Assembly (NCBI GenBank): GCA_964555065.1
Contig: CAZKRB010000031.1
Span: 1-33,368, forward strand
DNA: 33,368 bases
Source: Syntrophus sp964555065
GTDB taxonomy: Bacteria; Desulfobacterota; Syntrophia; Syntrophales; Syntrophaceae
Direction: 5' to 3'
This document shows, one piece after another, positions 15,256 through 22,646 of this stretch. A program made the translations under genes and the position numbers. The notes below the pieces were generated by a model. That model was not told where the DNA came from, made no database searches, and was given only the letters and a program-made list of their open reading frames with translations. The first letter of the stretch is position 1, and each line of letters begins with the position of its first letter.

Positions 15256-16119
15256 TTATTTAACTTTTTTTTGCGTATCCCCCAAGCCGATCATGGGGAT
15301 GGCGCCCCCGCCCGTTACTTGAGGAAGGATCCCATTCCATTTTTCGATGGCCTTCATATTGGCTTCAATTCTCCGTAGCTCTATCAGATCCGGGGAAATA
15401 TTTGCCCTCTGCAATCTAAGCGATTCTGCTTCCGCCGTGGCCGCAGTGATCTTTTGTTCCGCCTCGATCTTTATCCTTTCGAGATCCCTTTTTGCTTTCA
15501 ATGCCAGCTGTTCTGCCGTCTGTTTGGCTTCGATGGCCTCGGTGAAAACCTTCGAGAAACTGAAGATAACAATGGAAAAGGCGTCCACTGCAATATCGTT
15601 CGCTATCAGCCTATCCATCAGAGCCACCCTCATCGCCTCGCTGACGGCCGGCCTCTTGGTGATGAGTTCCTCTGCGGTGTACTTTGCAGTGACGGCCTTG
15701 ACGACTTCCAGAATGGCAGGATCAATAATGCGCTCCTTGTACTCGACGCCGATCCTCTGGTAGACAATATTGGCCTTGTTTGGCACGATATGATAATTTA
15801 AAGCTACCCTGGAACTAACATCCTGAAGATCCGCAGAGGCTGCCGCCGCATCCGTCTCCGCCTTTTGAACTTTCACATCCATCAACACGATCTCCTGCAT
15901 CACCGGAACCCGAAAATGCAGACCTTCCTCTAGAACTTGCTTTTGCACGGCGCCGAAATTAAGAACGATGCCCCGTTGTCCTGGACCGACCTGCACCCAC
16001 GGCCTGAAGAAAATTAAAACAAAAAGGATCACACCTGCAATCACAATCAATCTTGTCGGAACTTTCCTTGCTAAAGCCTGAATAGCCTCTCTTGTCTTAT
16101 CCGTCGGACTCTCATACAT
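15256..16119 (-). CDS. SPFH/prohibitin-family membrane protein
   Basis: 287 aa. A short N-terminal cytoplasmic part is followed by one membrane segment (about 22-41, PTRLIVIAGVILFVLIFF), then the SPFH (band 7) domain (about 42-200: GPGQRGIVLNFGAVQKQVLEEG opens it, split after FGAV). An Ala/Glu/Lys-rich helix follows (about 200-245: EAIEAKQTAEQLALKAKRDL and EQKITAATAEAESLRLQRAN), the typical coiled coil. It resembles prohibitins and HflK/HflC, which form large membrane rings around proteases or organise microdomains. There is no adjacent hflK/hflC or NfeD partner, so it stands alone. A double ribosome site (GGGAGG and AAGGAGA) precedes the ATG. It is convergent with kdsB, with only 33 nt between the stops. 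Confidence 0.9.
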   Translation of the reverse strand: MYESPTDKTREAIQALARKVPTRLIVIAGVILFVLIFFRPWVQVGPGQRGIVLNFGAVQKQVLEEGLHFRVPVMQEIVLMDVKVQKAETDAAAASADLQDVSSRVALNYHIVPNKANIVYQRIGVEYKERIIDPAILEVVKAVTAKYTAEELITKRPAVSEAMRVALMDRLIANDIAVDAFSIVIFSFSKVFTEAIEAKQTAEQLALKAKRDLERIKIEAEQKITAATAEAESLRLQRANISPDLIELRRIEANMKAIEKWNGILPQVTGGGAIPMIGLGDTQKKVK

Positions 16120-16434
16120 TCTCCTTACCTCCCTTTTCCCGATATGGGCTTTGCGTTCAATCTCTGCCTCATAATGCGCATAATGACTTTCAGGACTGCT
16201 GCCAATCTCCGTTCACCAATCCGGTTCAACTCTATCCGAGACTGTGTTCGGGGTGTGCGTTTTTATATTCACTTTCTCCTGTTCAACCAGTTTGCGCTTC
16301 GATGCTCTATCTATTTGTTTCTGCTACCTTGCTTTTTATTCCGTCGAGTTAACATGATCATACATGGATTTGCCAATTTTTAAGCTTCTTTTTTCCCTAT
16401 CTTTCAAAAGTTACAGAATCTGTTAAAAGTAGAA
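16120..16434. other. Noncoding stretch upstream of the SPFH gene
   Basis: About 315 nt with no supportable gene. It is comparatively AT-rich, with long pyrimidine runs on the plus strand. It must hold the promoter of the SPFH gene (minus strand), but I cannot single out good -35/-10 boxes. Near 16170-16190 CATTATG is repeated twice on the minus strand with a 2-nt gap. Confidence 0.4.
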
Positions 16435-16474
16435 AGGCGATCCAACGCAGAATATACATAATGATGGATCGCCT
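16435..16474 (-). terminator. Hairpin after the cold-shock remnant, possible terminator
   Basis: A perfect 10-bp inverted repeat (AGGCGATCCA / TGGATCGCCT) with a 20-nt loop, 13 nt beyond the stop of the cold-shock-like ORF. On the minus strand it is followed by a T-rich but interrupted tail (CTTTCTACTTTT). The loop is longer than in typical terminators. It could end transcription of the small-ORF cluster. Confidence 0.45.
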
Positions 16475-16486
16475 CTTTCGTGACGA

Positions 16487-16665
16487 TCAGCAGGGTTTCA
16501 GGTTTTCCGCTGCCGGGCCTTTTGTGCACTGGTCAGCATCGAAGCTTACAGACCGGCCTTCAGCAAAAATCTTGAAACCATCGGTCTGAATGGCTCTGTA
16601 GAGGATAAATACATCTCCGCCATCGTTCTTCTTGCCAGTCTTTGATAACTGCCAAGGTCTATTCT
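16487..16665 (-). pseudogene. Remnant of a cold-shock (CspA-family) protein
   Basis: The C-terminal 45 or so residues (from DGGDVFILYRAIQTDGFK through SFDADQ and KGPAAENLKP) match the second half of a cold-shock domain: RNP2 (usually VFVHF, here VFILY), the AIQ..GFK..EGR.VSFD turn, and the KGP.AENL end. The first half is missing in this frame. Instead of a KWFNDAKGFGFI-like start there is a Lys/Arg-rich stretch from an ATG at 16693 inside the preceding gene. In a different phase, bases around 16640-16655 still resemble the codons for GFGFIK, which suggests decay by indels. The RNA-binding RNP1 motif is therefore lost and I call it broken. A hairpin lies just downstream. The alternative is an expressed fused product from 16693. 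Confidence 0.6.
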
Positions 16666-16982
16666 TTCTTTTTCTTTTTTTCCTTGCCTTCAACAGGCGT
16701 CTCCTTGATCTTCTTCCTGTTGATTCTTTCCGGATCTTTCTCGATGGCTGCCTTTTCCGCCTTCATTTTTGCCAGTTCTTCGCTCTTCTTTTCTTGAGCG
16801 TCAATTGCCTTCAGCCTGGTATTTACAGCACGAATATTTGCCCGCAATTTTTTTACGAGCGTATCTTTCTCAATCTTGAGAGATTCGATCCCTTTCTCTG
16901 AAAGGGAAGCCAAACGATCTTTCAGCTTTTGTCCGAAAGACTCTTTTTGTCCAACTTTTACCTGCTTCTGATTTGATCCCAT
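16659..16982 (-). CDS. Lys-rich coiled-coil small protein, function unknown
   Basis: 107 aa with about one third Lys+Arg and many Glu. It is almost entirely predicted helix without Pro/Gly breaks until the C-terminal tail, which ends in a run of Lys (GKEKKKKKE). I do not recognise a family. Heptad-like spacing (LKIEKDTLVKKLRANIRAVN) suggests a coiled coil. GGGAGG lies 6 nt before the ATG, which argues that it is translated. It is one of several short basic ORFs in a row on the same strand. RNA or DNA binding is possible from the charge but is only a guess. Confidence 0.75.
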   Translation of the reverse strand: MGSNQKQVKVGQKESFGQKLKDRLASLSEKGIESLKIEKDTLVKKLRANIRAVNTRLKAIDAQEKKSEELAKMKAEKAAIEKDPERINRKKIKETPVEGKEKKKKKE

Positions 16983-17043
16983 ATTTTTCCTCCCACTGAG
17001 ATTGTTATTTTTCTCCGACAGCGATTCATCAGGAATTCCTTTG

Positions 17044-17157
17044 TTACCTCTTCTTGCTTGCCATCTTTGCCTCTTTTGCCCGGAGTTTCAGATTCTTTTC
17101 ATGCCTTCTCCTTTTGCGGTCCAGTTCCCTTTTTCTTGCGCTTCTGTGCTGACTCAT
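17044..17157 (-). CDS. 37-aa Arg/Lys-rich small protein
   Basis: An ORF of 37 codons beginning MSQHRSARKRELDRKRRRHE and ending MASKKR; 19 of the 37 residues are Arg, Lys or His. GGGAGG stands 4 nt before the ATG, a very good translation signal for so short a frame. It lies 61 nt upstream of the 107-aa Lys-rich gene and 55 nt downstream of the 59-aa ORF, all on the minus strand. No family is recognised. It would be a small helical polycation. Confidence 0.6.
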   Translation of the reverse strand: MSQHRSARKRELDRKRRRHEKNLKLRAKEAKMASKKR

Positions 17158-17212
17158 GATGCCTCCCTATTATTCCATAATCTCACTAAAATCATTCGGA
17201 TATTCCAAATCT

Positions 17213-17392
17213 TTATCCAACTCTTGCCGCGCAATGCATTAAAGCCCGATAGACCGAATAGCAGTCAAAACCCTGCTCCTCGACCAACAGCATTTTACGG
17301 GTCGGGAACATTCCGTACACCATTCCGGCCCGTTCTGTATCGTCCATCGCATCCCACAATAACTTTGCTTTCACCCTGATCGCTTCATTCAA
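17213..17392 (-). CDS. 59-aa hypothetical protein, possibly frameshifted near its end
   Basis: It starts with TTG (17392) behind GGAG at 7 nt; an in-frame stop lies just upstream, so no longer start exists. The product NEAIRVKAKLLWDAMDDTER, then AGMVYGMFPTRKMLLVEEQG and FDCYSVYRALMHCAARVG, has normal composition. It resembles, from memory, small proteins of the ALW.AM...EK.G..FG.FP..KM..AE..GFD type found in various proteobacteria, without known function. Beyond its stop another phase stays open to 17170 and reads IARQELDKDLEYPNDFSEIM, an acidic tail that could be the original C-terminus, so one indel near 17220 is suspected. A 10-bp inverted repeat lies upstream. Confidence 0.5.
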   Translation of the reverse strand: MNEAIRVKAKLLWDAMDDTERAGMVYGMFPTRKMLLVEEQGFDCYSVYRALMHCAARVG

Positions 17393-17413
17393 AATTTAAC
17401 TCCTTCTTCGTAT

Positions 17414-17447
17414 ATGAAAATAAATACAAATTATTGATTATTTTCAT
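17414..17447. repeat. Inverted repeat upstream of the 59-aa ORF
   Basis: Perfect 10-bp arms ATGAAAATAA / TTATTTTCAT separated by 14 nt, 22 nt before the TTG start of the 59-aa ORF. Placement in the leader suits an operator or a leader hairpin. The AT-only composition makes chance plausible. Confidence 0.35.
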
Positions 17448-17893
17448 GATTCGCTGTTCCTATTTTAGGCATCGAGATTCGTTTTATCACTGTTTCCCCC
17501 AGACTTTCTGCGGATTAATCGCTATGGCTCTTCCATCTATTTCGCTTTGATCTTCTCTGCTGCACCCACTATGGAGATCATCTCTTTTTCCAAACCATGC
17601 GTGACGACACGGGGATGTACCCCTTGATATAGCCGTGATTCAGATCGGGGGGGCCCGCAGCTGAATCAGCGCCACATCCCGACGAACGAGGCGCTTATTT
17701 ACGGAGTCGATTGCCCTGCGCGATCGCGAAAGTCTGCCGGCCCCGGACAGGACAGACCCGCTTTGGTTAATGTAATCGATCCGGCATTCCGGGTTGCATG
17801 AGGAACCAAGCAACGATTCCGAGAGGATACCTTTGCAGAAGTCCATTATCGAGAGCGGACGGGATGCCGCGCTGAACAAACAACTCGGATCGG

Positions 17894-17910
17894 AGCGGCG
17901 ATTCGCCGCT
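17894..17910. repeat. 17-nt palindrome AGCGGCGA-T-TCGCCGCT
   Basis: Perfect 8-bp arms around a single base, too tight for an RNA hairpin loop without opening inner pairs, so it is better seen as a DNA-binding-protein site or chance. It stands in the gene-free stretch. Confidence 0.3.
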
Positions 17911-18307
17911 AATGCGCTTTTGTGCTGGACTGTTTCCATGGAGTCGTGCCCAGAGGGCAGGCGCCTGATAAGGGTCTTGCCGGGTGACGTCAAATTAAAG
18001 ATAAGGACTCCTTACTTGGAGCTAACGATCAAGCCGGCCGGATTGTGGCTAGGGTAGCGTTTGGGACTCCCACTTCTCCGGATATTGATGGTAATCTTTT
18101 CTCGAGGTGGGGACAGGGTGGAGTTTCATGTACAGGTTGTTTACACCGTTTATGTGTGAGATACCAGCTTTATATTTGCCTATTATTTAGACGTTTTACA
18201 GTATTCAAGGAAAGTCGCGAAAGCTCCATGGTCGGGTGTCCGATATTCCGGCATCCCCCGTTTGTCTCGCCGGTTCCTGCAAATCACCTAGTAAACAGAA
18301 AGGCTCA

Positions 18308-18406
18308 TCAGCCCTTTTTCTTTTGCTGTTTTACCTTCTTCTTCTCTTTCGCTGTTTTCATTGGTTTTTTCTTCTCTGATTTTTGTGCATCATGGGATTT
18401 TGCCAT
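18308..18406 (-). CDS. 32-aa Lys-rich small protein
   Basis: MAKSHDAQKSEKKKPMKTAK followed by EKKKVKQQKKKG: 15 of 32 residues are Lys. GGAGGA lies 7 nt before the ATG, a strong signal. It is 124 nt downstream of the polyferredoxin gene on the same strand; a duplicated AAAGCAGCA stands in the leader. The Lys-rich, Ala/Pro-dotted composition recalls the histone H1-like tails of bacterial nucleoid proteins, but it is too short to assign. It is the third very basic short ORF of this region. Confidence 0.6.
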   Translation of the reverse strand: MAKSHDAQKSEKKKPMKTAKEKKKVKQQKKKG

Positions 18407-18530
18407 AACAGATTCCTCCGTGCTGCTTTTTTATATCGCTATTGCATGCTGCTTTCTTGCCAAGGCCTAAGGAAGCGCCGGTGAAATTCGAAGGGGCCCG
18501 GGTGAGGGCCGAAAAGGCGCGGGAGCAAGA

Positions 18531-20078
18531 TCAGGACAGTAGGAGCTGGTTGTCCCGGGAGCGGGACTCGCCGAGGCTGGTCACGGAAATGGCGGGTCTG
18601 CCGAGGACGGGGCATTTCGCCTCGCAGATGCCGCAGCCCACGCAGCGCTCCAGGTCCACATGGGGCTGGCGGAGGGTAAGGGCCGTGCCCCGGCGGTTCT
18701 TGACCTTCACCGCTTCAAACCAGATCGCCTTTTCCGGAGTGGGGCAGACCTCCTGGCAGACGATGCAGGGGGTGGCGTGGGCGAAGGGGAGGCAGCGCCC
18801 CTTGTCGATCATGGCCGATCCGATCCGGACGTCCGCCTTTTCCTCCAGGGAAAGGCTCCGGATCGCGCCCGTCGGGCAGACCTGGCCGCAGAGGGTGCAG
18901 CGGTACTCGCAGTATCCGATCCGGGGGACCAGCACCGGCGACCAGATCCCCTCGAGGCCCGCCTCCAGCAGGGTGGGCTGGAGGCCGTTGGTGGTGCAGA
19001 CCTTCAGGCACTGTCCGCATTTGACGCAGCGTCTCAGGAATTCCTCTTCCGCCAGAGAGCCGGGGGGACGGATCAGCCGGGGTTCCGAGGCGACGGCCTT
19101 TTTCAGCGGAGAGACCCAGAGGAGGGGGGCGGCGATCATTCCGGCCACGGCCGCCCCGAAAATCCGCCGCTTGCCCAGATCCGGCCCGGCCCCGGAGAGC
19201 TGCCGGGAAAAGCCGAAATGGACCGCGCCGCGGGGACAGAGGTCGTCGCATTCCATGCAGACCAGGCATTCCGACTTACGCCAGCTTTTCCGCGACTCGG
19301 AGACTGCGCCCCCCGGGCATTCCTGGATGCAGGCGCCGCAGCCGTTGCAGGCCTGGCTGACGGCGCGGTTCACCAGGGCGTAGCGGGAGCACAGGCCGAG
19401 CAGCGCGCCGAGCGGGCAGAGGTATCGGCACCAGAATCGCTTTTCCCGCAGATTCAGGGCCAGAATCCCGAAGAGCAGCAGCCCGGCTGCGACCGCCTGC
19501 TGGAAATGGGGCTGCTGGAAGGCGAGAAAGCTTTTTTTCAGCAGGCTGTAGAGAAACTCGGAAAAGTCTGTGAGGAGCGGGAGATTCCAGGCGTAAAGGG
19601 TGTCGAAAACGGTGGTGGTTGCAGCCTGGATCAGGGGGTGAACGGCCAGCGTCAGGGAGCGGATCAGCAGGGAAAGCGGATCGGCGAGACCGGCAAGCTG
19701 AAGGCCGAAGGCCGCGGCCACCAGCAGGAAGATCAGCAGGAGATATTTGACAGCGGCGAGGTTCCGGTATCTGGGCGGCTCCTTGCGCCGGTTCAGGGCG
19801 CCCGCCAGGGTGTTCAAAGTTCCCAGGGGGCAGATCCAGCCGCAGAACACCCGACCCAGCAGGGCCGTGGCGACCAGGACGATCAGCGCGAGCAGAAAGG
19901 GCGTATGGAACCGGCCGGTGGCCAGGACCGTGGAAAGGTAGAGCAGGGGATCGGCTTCGAGGAAGACCTTGACCGGATATCCCAGTTCATTGGCGCCCCG
20001 GGATTCCGTCGAAAGGAACAGCCAGAGAAAAAGCAGCAGAAAAAGGGCCTGGGTGAGGCGTCGAATCGTTTTCAGCAT
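18531..20078 (-). CDS. NapH-NapG fusion polyferredoxin (membrane [4Fe-4S] protein)
   Basis: 515 aa. Residues 1-290 are NapH/YccM-like: membrane segments (about 8-24, 59-75, 110-130, 193-210), the two cytoplasmic signatures FCGWICPLG (78-86) and FWCRYLCPLG (215-224), then two [4Fe-4S] sets, C244/C247/C250/C254 and C271/C274/C277/C281. Residues 300-490 are NapG-like: KRRIFGAAVAG (303-313) followed by a hydrophobic stretch like an internal Tat signal, RLIRPPGSLAEEEFLRRC, and four more clusters (Cys near 351-361, 390-401, 438-445, 479-489). It should carry electrons between the quinone pool and a periplasmic acceptor. The acceptor is unknown, and no nitrate reductase is nearby. The DUF362 gene lies 183 nt upstream in the same direction. 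Confidence 0.88.
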   Translation of the reverse strand: MLKTIRRLTQALFLLLFLWLFLSTESRGANELGYPVKVFLEADPLLYLSTVLATGRFHTPFLLALIVLVATALLGRVFCGWICPLGTLNTLAGALNRRKEPPRYRNLAAVKYLLLIFLLVAAAFGLQLAGLADPLSLLIRSLTLAVHPLIQAATTTVFDTLYAWNLPLLTDFSEFLYSLLKKSFLAFQQPHFQQAVAAGLLLFGILALNLREKRFWCRYLCPLGALLGLCSRYALVNRAVSQACNGCGACIQECPGGAVSESRKSWRKSECLVCMECDDLCPRGAVHFGFSRQLSGAGPDLGKRRIFGAAVAGMIAAPLLWVSPLKKAVASEPRLIRPPGSLAEEEFLRRCVKCGQCLKVCTTNGLQPTLLEAGLEGIWSPVLVPRIGYCEYRCTLCGQVCPTGAIRSLSLEEKADVRIGSAMIDKGRCLPFAHATPCIVCQEVCPTPEKAIWFEAVKVKNRRGTALTLRQPHVDLERCVGCGICEAKCPVLGRPAISVTSLGESRSRDNQLLLS

Positions 20079-20200
20079 TGGATTTCTCGTGAACTCAATT
20101 CAAAAGCCGGCCTGCCGGCGGTAACGGCCGTTCACTTTCCGGGGAAGACACACGCGTCCCGGCTGCCTGATCGGCTCCCCGGCAAAGGGCTTGGGCACGC

Positions 20201-20222
20201 CGGCAGGGCATCGGCCCTGCCG
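20201..20222 (-). other. Strong GC hairpin between the DUF362 and polyferredoxin genes
   Basis: A perfect 9-bp stem CGGCAGGGC / GCCCTGCCG with a 4-nt loop in the 183-nt intercistronic gap. No U-run follows on the minus strand, so it is more likely an mRNA-stability or attenuating hairpin than a classical terminator. Confidence 0.45.
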
Positions 20223-20261
20223 CTTCGCCGCCTCGCGAACACCGCTGCCCGGGAAGGGGGT

Positions 20262-21164
20262 TTAAAGGGTGATCCGCCGGATCTTCATTCCCGCCAGATC
20301 CATGCTGCCCAGGCGTCGCTGATGGCCGATGCGGACAAACCCCAGGTCGGCCGGCTTCATCCCGAAGAGCGTCGCCCCATAGGCATCGACGGCCACGGCA
20401 TCCGTTCCGGCGATGACGGTGTTGAGCTGCCGGACATCCGCCAGGTTTCCGCCCTGGGGACCGTTGTCCGTCAGGATCCGGACGGCATCGAGGACTGTCA
20501 GCGCGGGCTTGATGAAAGCCGCCAGATCCACGAGGCTTTCATCGATGCGCTGATGGATCCGTCCCCGCCAGCCGCCCATCACGCCCATCCAGTTTTTCAT
20601 GCCCAGGGTCAACCTGGACGTCCCGTGGGTCTTAGCGATGGGGATGTTGATGACCTTGTCCGCCTCGAAGACTTCCGTGTACAGGGGCCAGGATTTCAGG
20701 GACGCGCCGTTGATCCGCATGTCCTTGAATTTCCGGCCGTCCGGGAAGGAGACGGAGGCGCCCACGGCGGATGCGGCGGCGGCGATGCCGCTTTGCCGGT
20801 AGGTCCGCCGCGGATCATTGACGGGATGATCGAACACCTTGACCTTTTTGGCGCCGGCCTCGAAGCAGAGCCGGACAACGGCGGCGACCACTTCGGGATT
20901 GGTATTGGCGGCGTATTCGGGGGTGCGGTCCCAGCCGATATTGGGCTTCACGACCACGACATCGCCCCGGGACACGAAGCGGTTCATGCCCCCCAGGCTG
21001 TCAATGGCGGCCCGGGTGATTCCGGCGGGCGGCGTCCCCCGGGCGACCGCCAGGTCTGGTCTTTCCGCCGCGTGGAGGACGGCCAGAAGTGGATCCAACC
21101 CCACCGGCAGGCTGATGACGGTTCCGGCAACCAGTGTCGATTTCAGGAAATCTCTGCGGTTCAT
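20262..21164 (-). CDS. DUF362 protein with Tat signal
   Basis: 300 aa. The N-terminus MNRRDFLKSTLVAGTVIS is a twin-arginine signal (RRDFLK at 3-8, hydrophobic stretch to about 29), so the protein is probably exported folded or held at the periplasmic face. DUF362 features: VVVKPNIGWDRTPEYAANTN near 91-110, AGAKKVKVFDHPVND, NIPIAKTHGTSRLTLGMKNW (split from the next residues) and the late AGTDAVAVDAYGATLFG. No cysteine cluster is visible, so it does not bind Fe-S itself, unlike ferredoxin-fused DUF362 proteins. The function is unknown. It is the first gene before the polyferredoxin, which suggests a redox partnership. AAGGA lies about 10 nt before the ATG. Confidence 0.88.
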   Translation of the reverse strand: MNRRDFLKSTLVAGTVISLPVGLDPLLAVLHAAERPDLAVARGTPPAGITRAAIDSLGGMNRFVSRGDVVVVKPNIGWDRTPEYAANTNPEVVAAVVRLCFEAGAKKVKVFDHPVNDPRRTYRQSGIAAAASAVGASVSFPDGRKFKDMRINGASLKSWPLYTEVFEADKVINIPIAKTHGTSRLTLGMKNWMGVMGGWRGRIHQRIDESLVDLAAFIKPALTVLDAVRILTDNGPQGGNLADVRQLNTVIAGTDAVAVDAYGATLFGMKPADLGFVRIGHQRRLGSMDLAGMKIRRITL

Positions 21165-21648
21165 GGCTCTTATTTCCTTGGGAAAGGTCTTGCAGGCCGG
21201 CGTTATTGCCGTTCCGCGGGCGGAGAGCGAATCACCACCTTCCGGGCAGCTCCCACAACCCGATTAAATTTTACTACAACGGGAATGGATTTGCCAACAA
21301 AAGCCGCAGCTCCCGCAAGGTCAAGTCAAATAAGAACATCAGGCACTGAATTTACTGCATAAAAAGCAAAATATACTTTATGGTGCAAGTGTTTGATGCT
21401 TATAATAAATTTACCGACTTTGACGCGACCTTGGCGCCTCCCGGCAGAAGATGAAGAACGTTTTCGGCGCCAGGCCCCCAAACGGGATGAGAAGAGTTTG
21501 ATTCTTCGGCACGGATGATCTAAAAGGGAAAGAGGCAGGTTTTCGGGAGACGAGTTCCGGGATGGCCGGGATGGGGCCGGGGAATCCACTGGATGTTCAG
21601 GCCGTCCGAAGAGACCTTTCGCAGGGTCCGCAAGCGAGGCAAAAGAAC
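21165..21648. other. Divergent intergenic region, no gene
   Basis: 484 nt between the leftward DUF362 gene and the rightward psiE-like gene. The centre (about 21330-21415) is AT-rich and holds TATAAT near 21401 on the plus strand, without a good -35 box at 16-18 nt. The right part (21420-21640) is GC-rich and in frame with a 29-codon extension of the PsiE-like ORF, which I judge not translated. Nothing else is recognised. Confidence 0.4.
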
Positions 21649-22155
21649 ATGAAAGAGATCTGGAAAAATCTTTTTCCCAGGCACTGGGGCATCATGACCT
21701 TTCATCAACGCTTTGAAAGCCTGGTTGCCCTCATCCTGACGCTGCTGATTATGGTCGTTGTGGTGATGACCATCTACCGCCTGTCCATTGAGGTTTTCGG
21801 GGGCATCGTATTCGGCGGTCTGGACCCCCTCGATCATCGCGTATTCCAGAATGTTTTTGGCGAGATCCTGACCGTGCTGATCGCGCTGGAGTTCAGCCAT
21901 ACCCTTCAATACACGGCCACGGGGCAGCACAGCACCCAGACCAAAGTCATCCTGCTCATCGCGATGCTTGCCGTGGCCCGAAAATTCATCATCCTCGATC
22001 TGACGGTGACATCGCCTGGAACCATGCTGGGCCTGGCGGCCATTGCCTTGGCGCTGGGGATTATCTACTGGCTTTTGCGGGAGCGTGATGATCGGATCTG
22101 TCTCCCTCAGGATGTGTGCGATAGCGAAAGCCCACTGAAGGATGCCCACCGCTGA
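21649..22155 (+). CDS. PsiE-family (phosphate-starvation-inducible E-like) membrane protein
   Basis: 168 aa from the ATG at 21649, which has GAGG about 9 nt upstream. The frame extends to 21562, but the extra residues are unlike membrane-protein starts. Four hydrophobic segments: about 24-43 (LVALILTLLIMVVVVMTIYR), 68-86, 100-115 and 126-144. The blocks FQNVFGEILTVLIALEFSHTL (split after LIALE) and VARKFIILDL match the PsiE domain, whose biochemical role is unknown. It is not in an operon with phosphate genes here. The tail after residue 147 is hydrophilic. The 80-aa ORF follows 70 nt downstream. Confidence 0.85.
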   Translation: MKEIWKNLFPRHWGIMTFHQRFESLVALILTLLIMVVVVMTIYRLSIEVFGGIVFGGLDPLDHRVFQNVFGEILTVLIALEFSHTLQYTATGQHSTQTKVILLIAMLAVARKFIILDLTVTSPGTMLGLAAIALALGIIYWLLRERDDRICLPQDVCDSESPLKDAHR

Positions 22156-22225
22156 TCGAGAAGCATCTCCAAGGGTCGAAGGAATTTAGATACGCGCCGC
22201 GAAAAAATAAAAAGGAGCAGAACCG

Positions 22226-22468
22226 ATGCAGACCACTTCTTTTATGTGTCCTCATTGCAAAAAAGAGCATGGAGTCCGCGAGGTAAGCCTGTGGGCGGCG
22301 GATTCGGACCAGTTGTTGGTCCGGACCGAAATCCAGGAGGCCGAGTTTTTTGACACGGAATCCCTGAACGCAAGGCCCCAGTTCAAAGCGGACCTGGAAG
22401 AGGAATACGGACGCCCTGCCGATTTTGTCGTGGGGCAGTATTCCGGCTGGTGCCTCCGCGATGAATAA
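22226..22468 (+). CDS. 80-aa hypothetical protein with CPHC motif
   Basis: It starts MQTTSFMCPHCKKEHGVREV; a single C-x2-C pair at 8-11 with His14 hints at half a zinc ribbon, with one more Cys near the end (GWCLRDE). The rest is acidic, and no family is recognised. AAGGAGC lies 7-8 nt before the ATG, so translation is likely. It lies downstream of the PsiE-like gene and may share its transcript. A 178-nt gap with no clear feature separates it from the convergent lipoprotein gene. Confidence 0.65.
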   Translation: MQTTSFMCPHCKKEHGVREVSLWAADSDQLLVRTEIQEAEFFDTESLNARPQFKADLEEEYGRPADFVVGQYSGWCLRDE

Positions 22469-22646
22469 GGATGAGGGATGAAGATCGGCCGACCGGGGTC
22501 ATTGAGATCTTCCCTATGACACGGCGCGGAAAAGAGCGGAATGACAAACAGCGCAGGACGCCAGGTGGATTCAAGCTCCCGATTGCCCTTGTCAGGCGAC
22601 ATTGGCCTGCCCTGAATTGGACGCGAGGCCGAGCGGTCGGAATCGT

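Larger units (their letters stand above)
17393..18307. other. 915-nt stretch with no recognised gene
   Basis: Frames of 87 and 117 codons exist on opposite strands (plus 17794-18057, minus 17640-17993), but both need TTG starts without a well-placed ribosome site, overlap each other and resemble nothing I know. Visible structure: a 10-bp inverted repeat at 17414-17447 and a near-perfect palindrome at 17894-17910. Base composition shifts from AT-rich (17400-17560) to GC-rich (17640-17970) and back (18110-18220), as if segments have different origins. Decayed coding sequence is likely. Confidence 0.45.

Noticed and set aside
17640..18057. Opposing frames of 117 (minus) and 87 (plus) codons
   Set aside because: TTG starts without ribosome sites, mutual overlap, and no recognisable protein features; treated as noncoding.
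18660..21362. A 900-codon open frame on the plus strand across the polyferredoxin and DUF362 genes
   Set aside because: It is antisense to two well-recognised genes; its translation is Gly/Gln/Asp-rich and matches nothing. High GC content with biased third positions keeps such shadow frames open.
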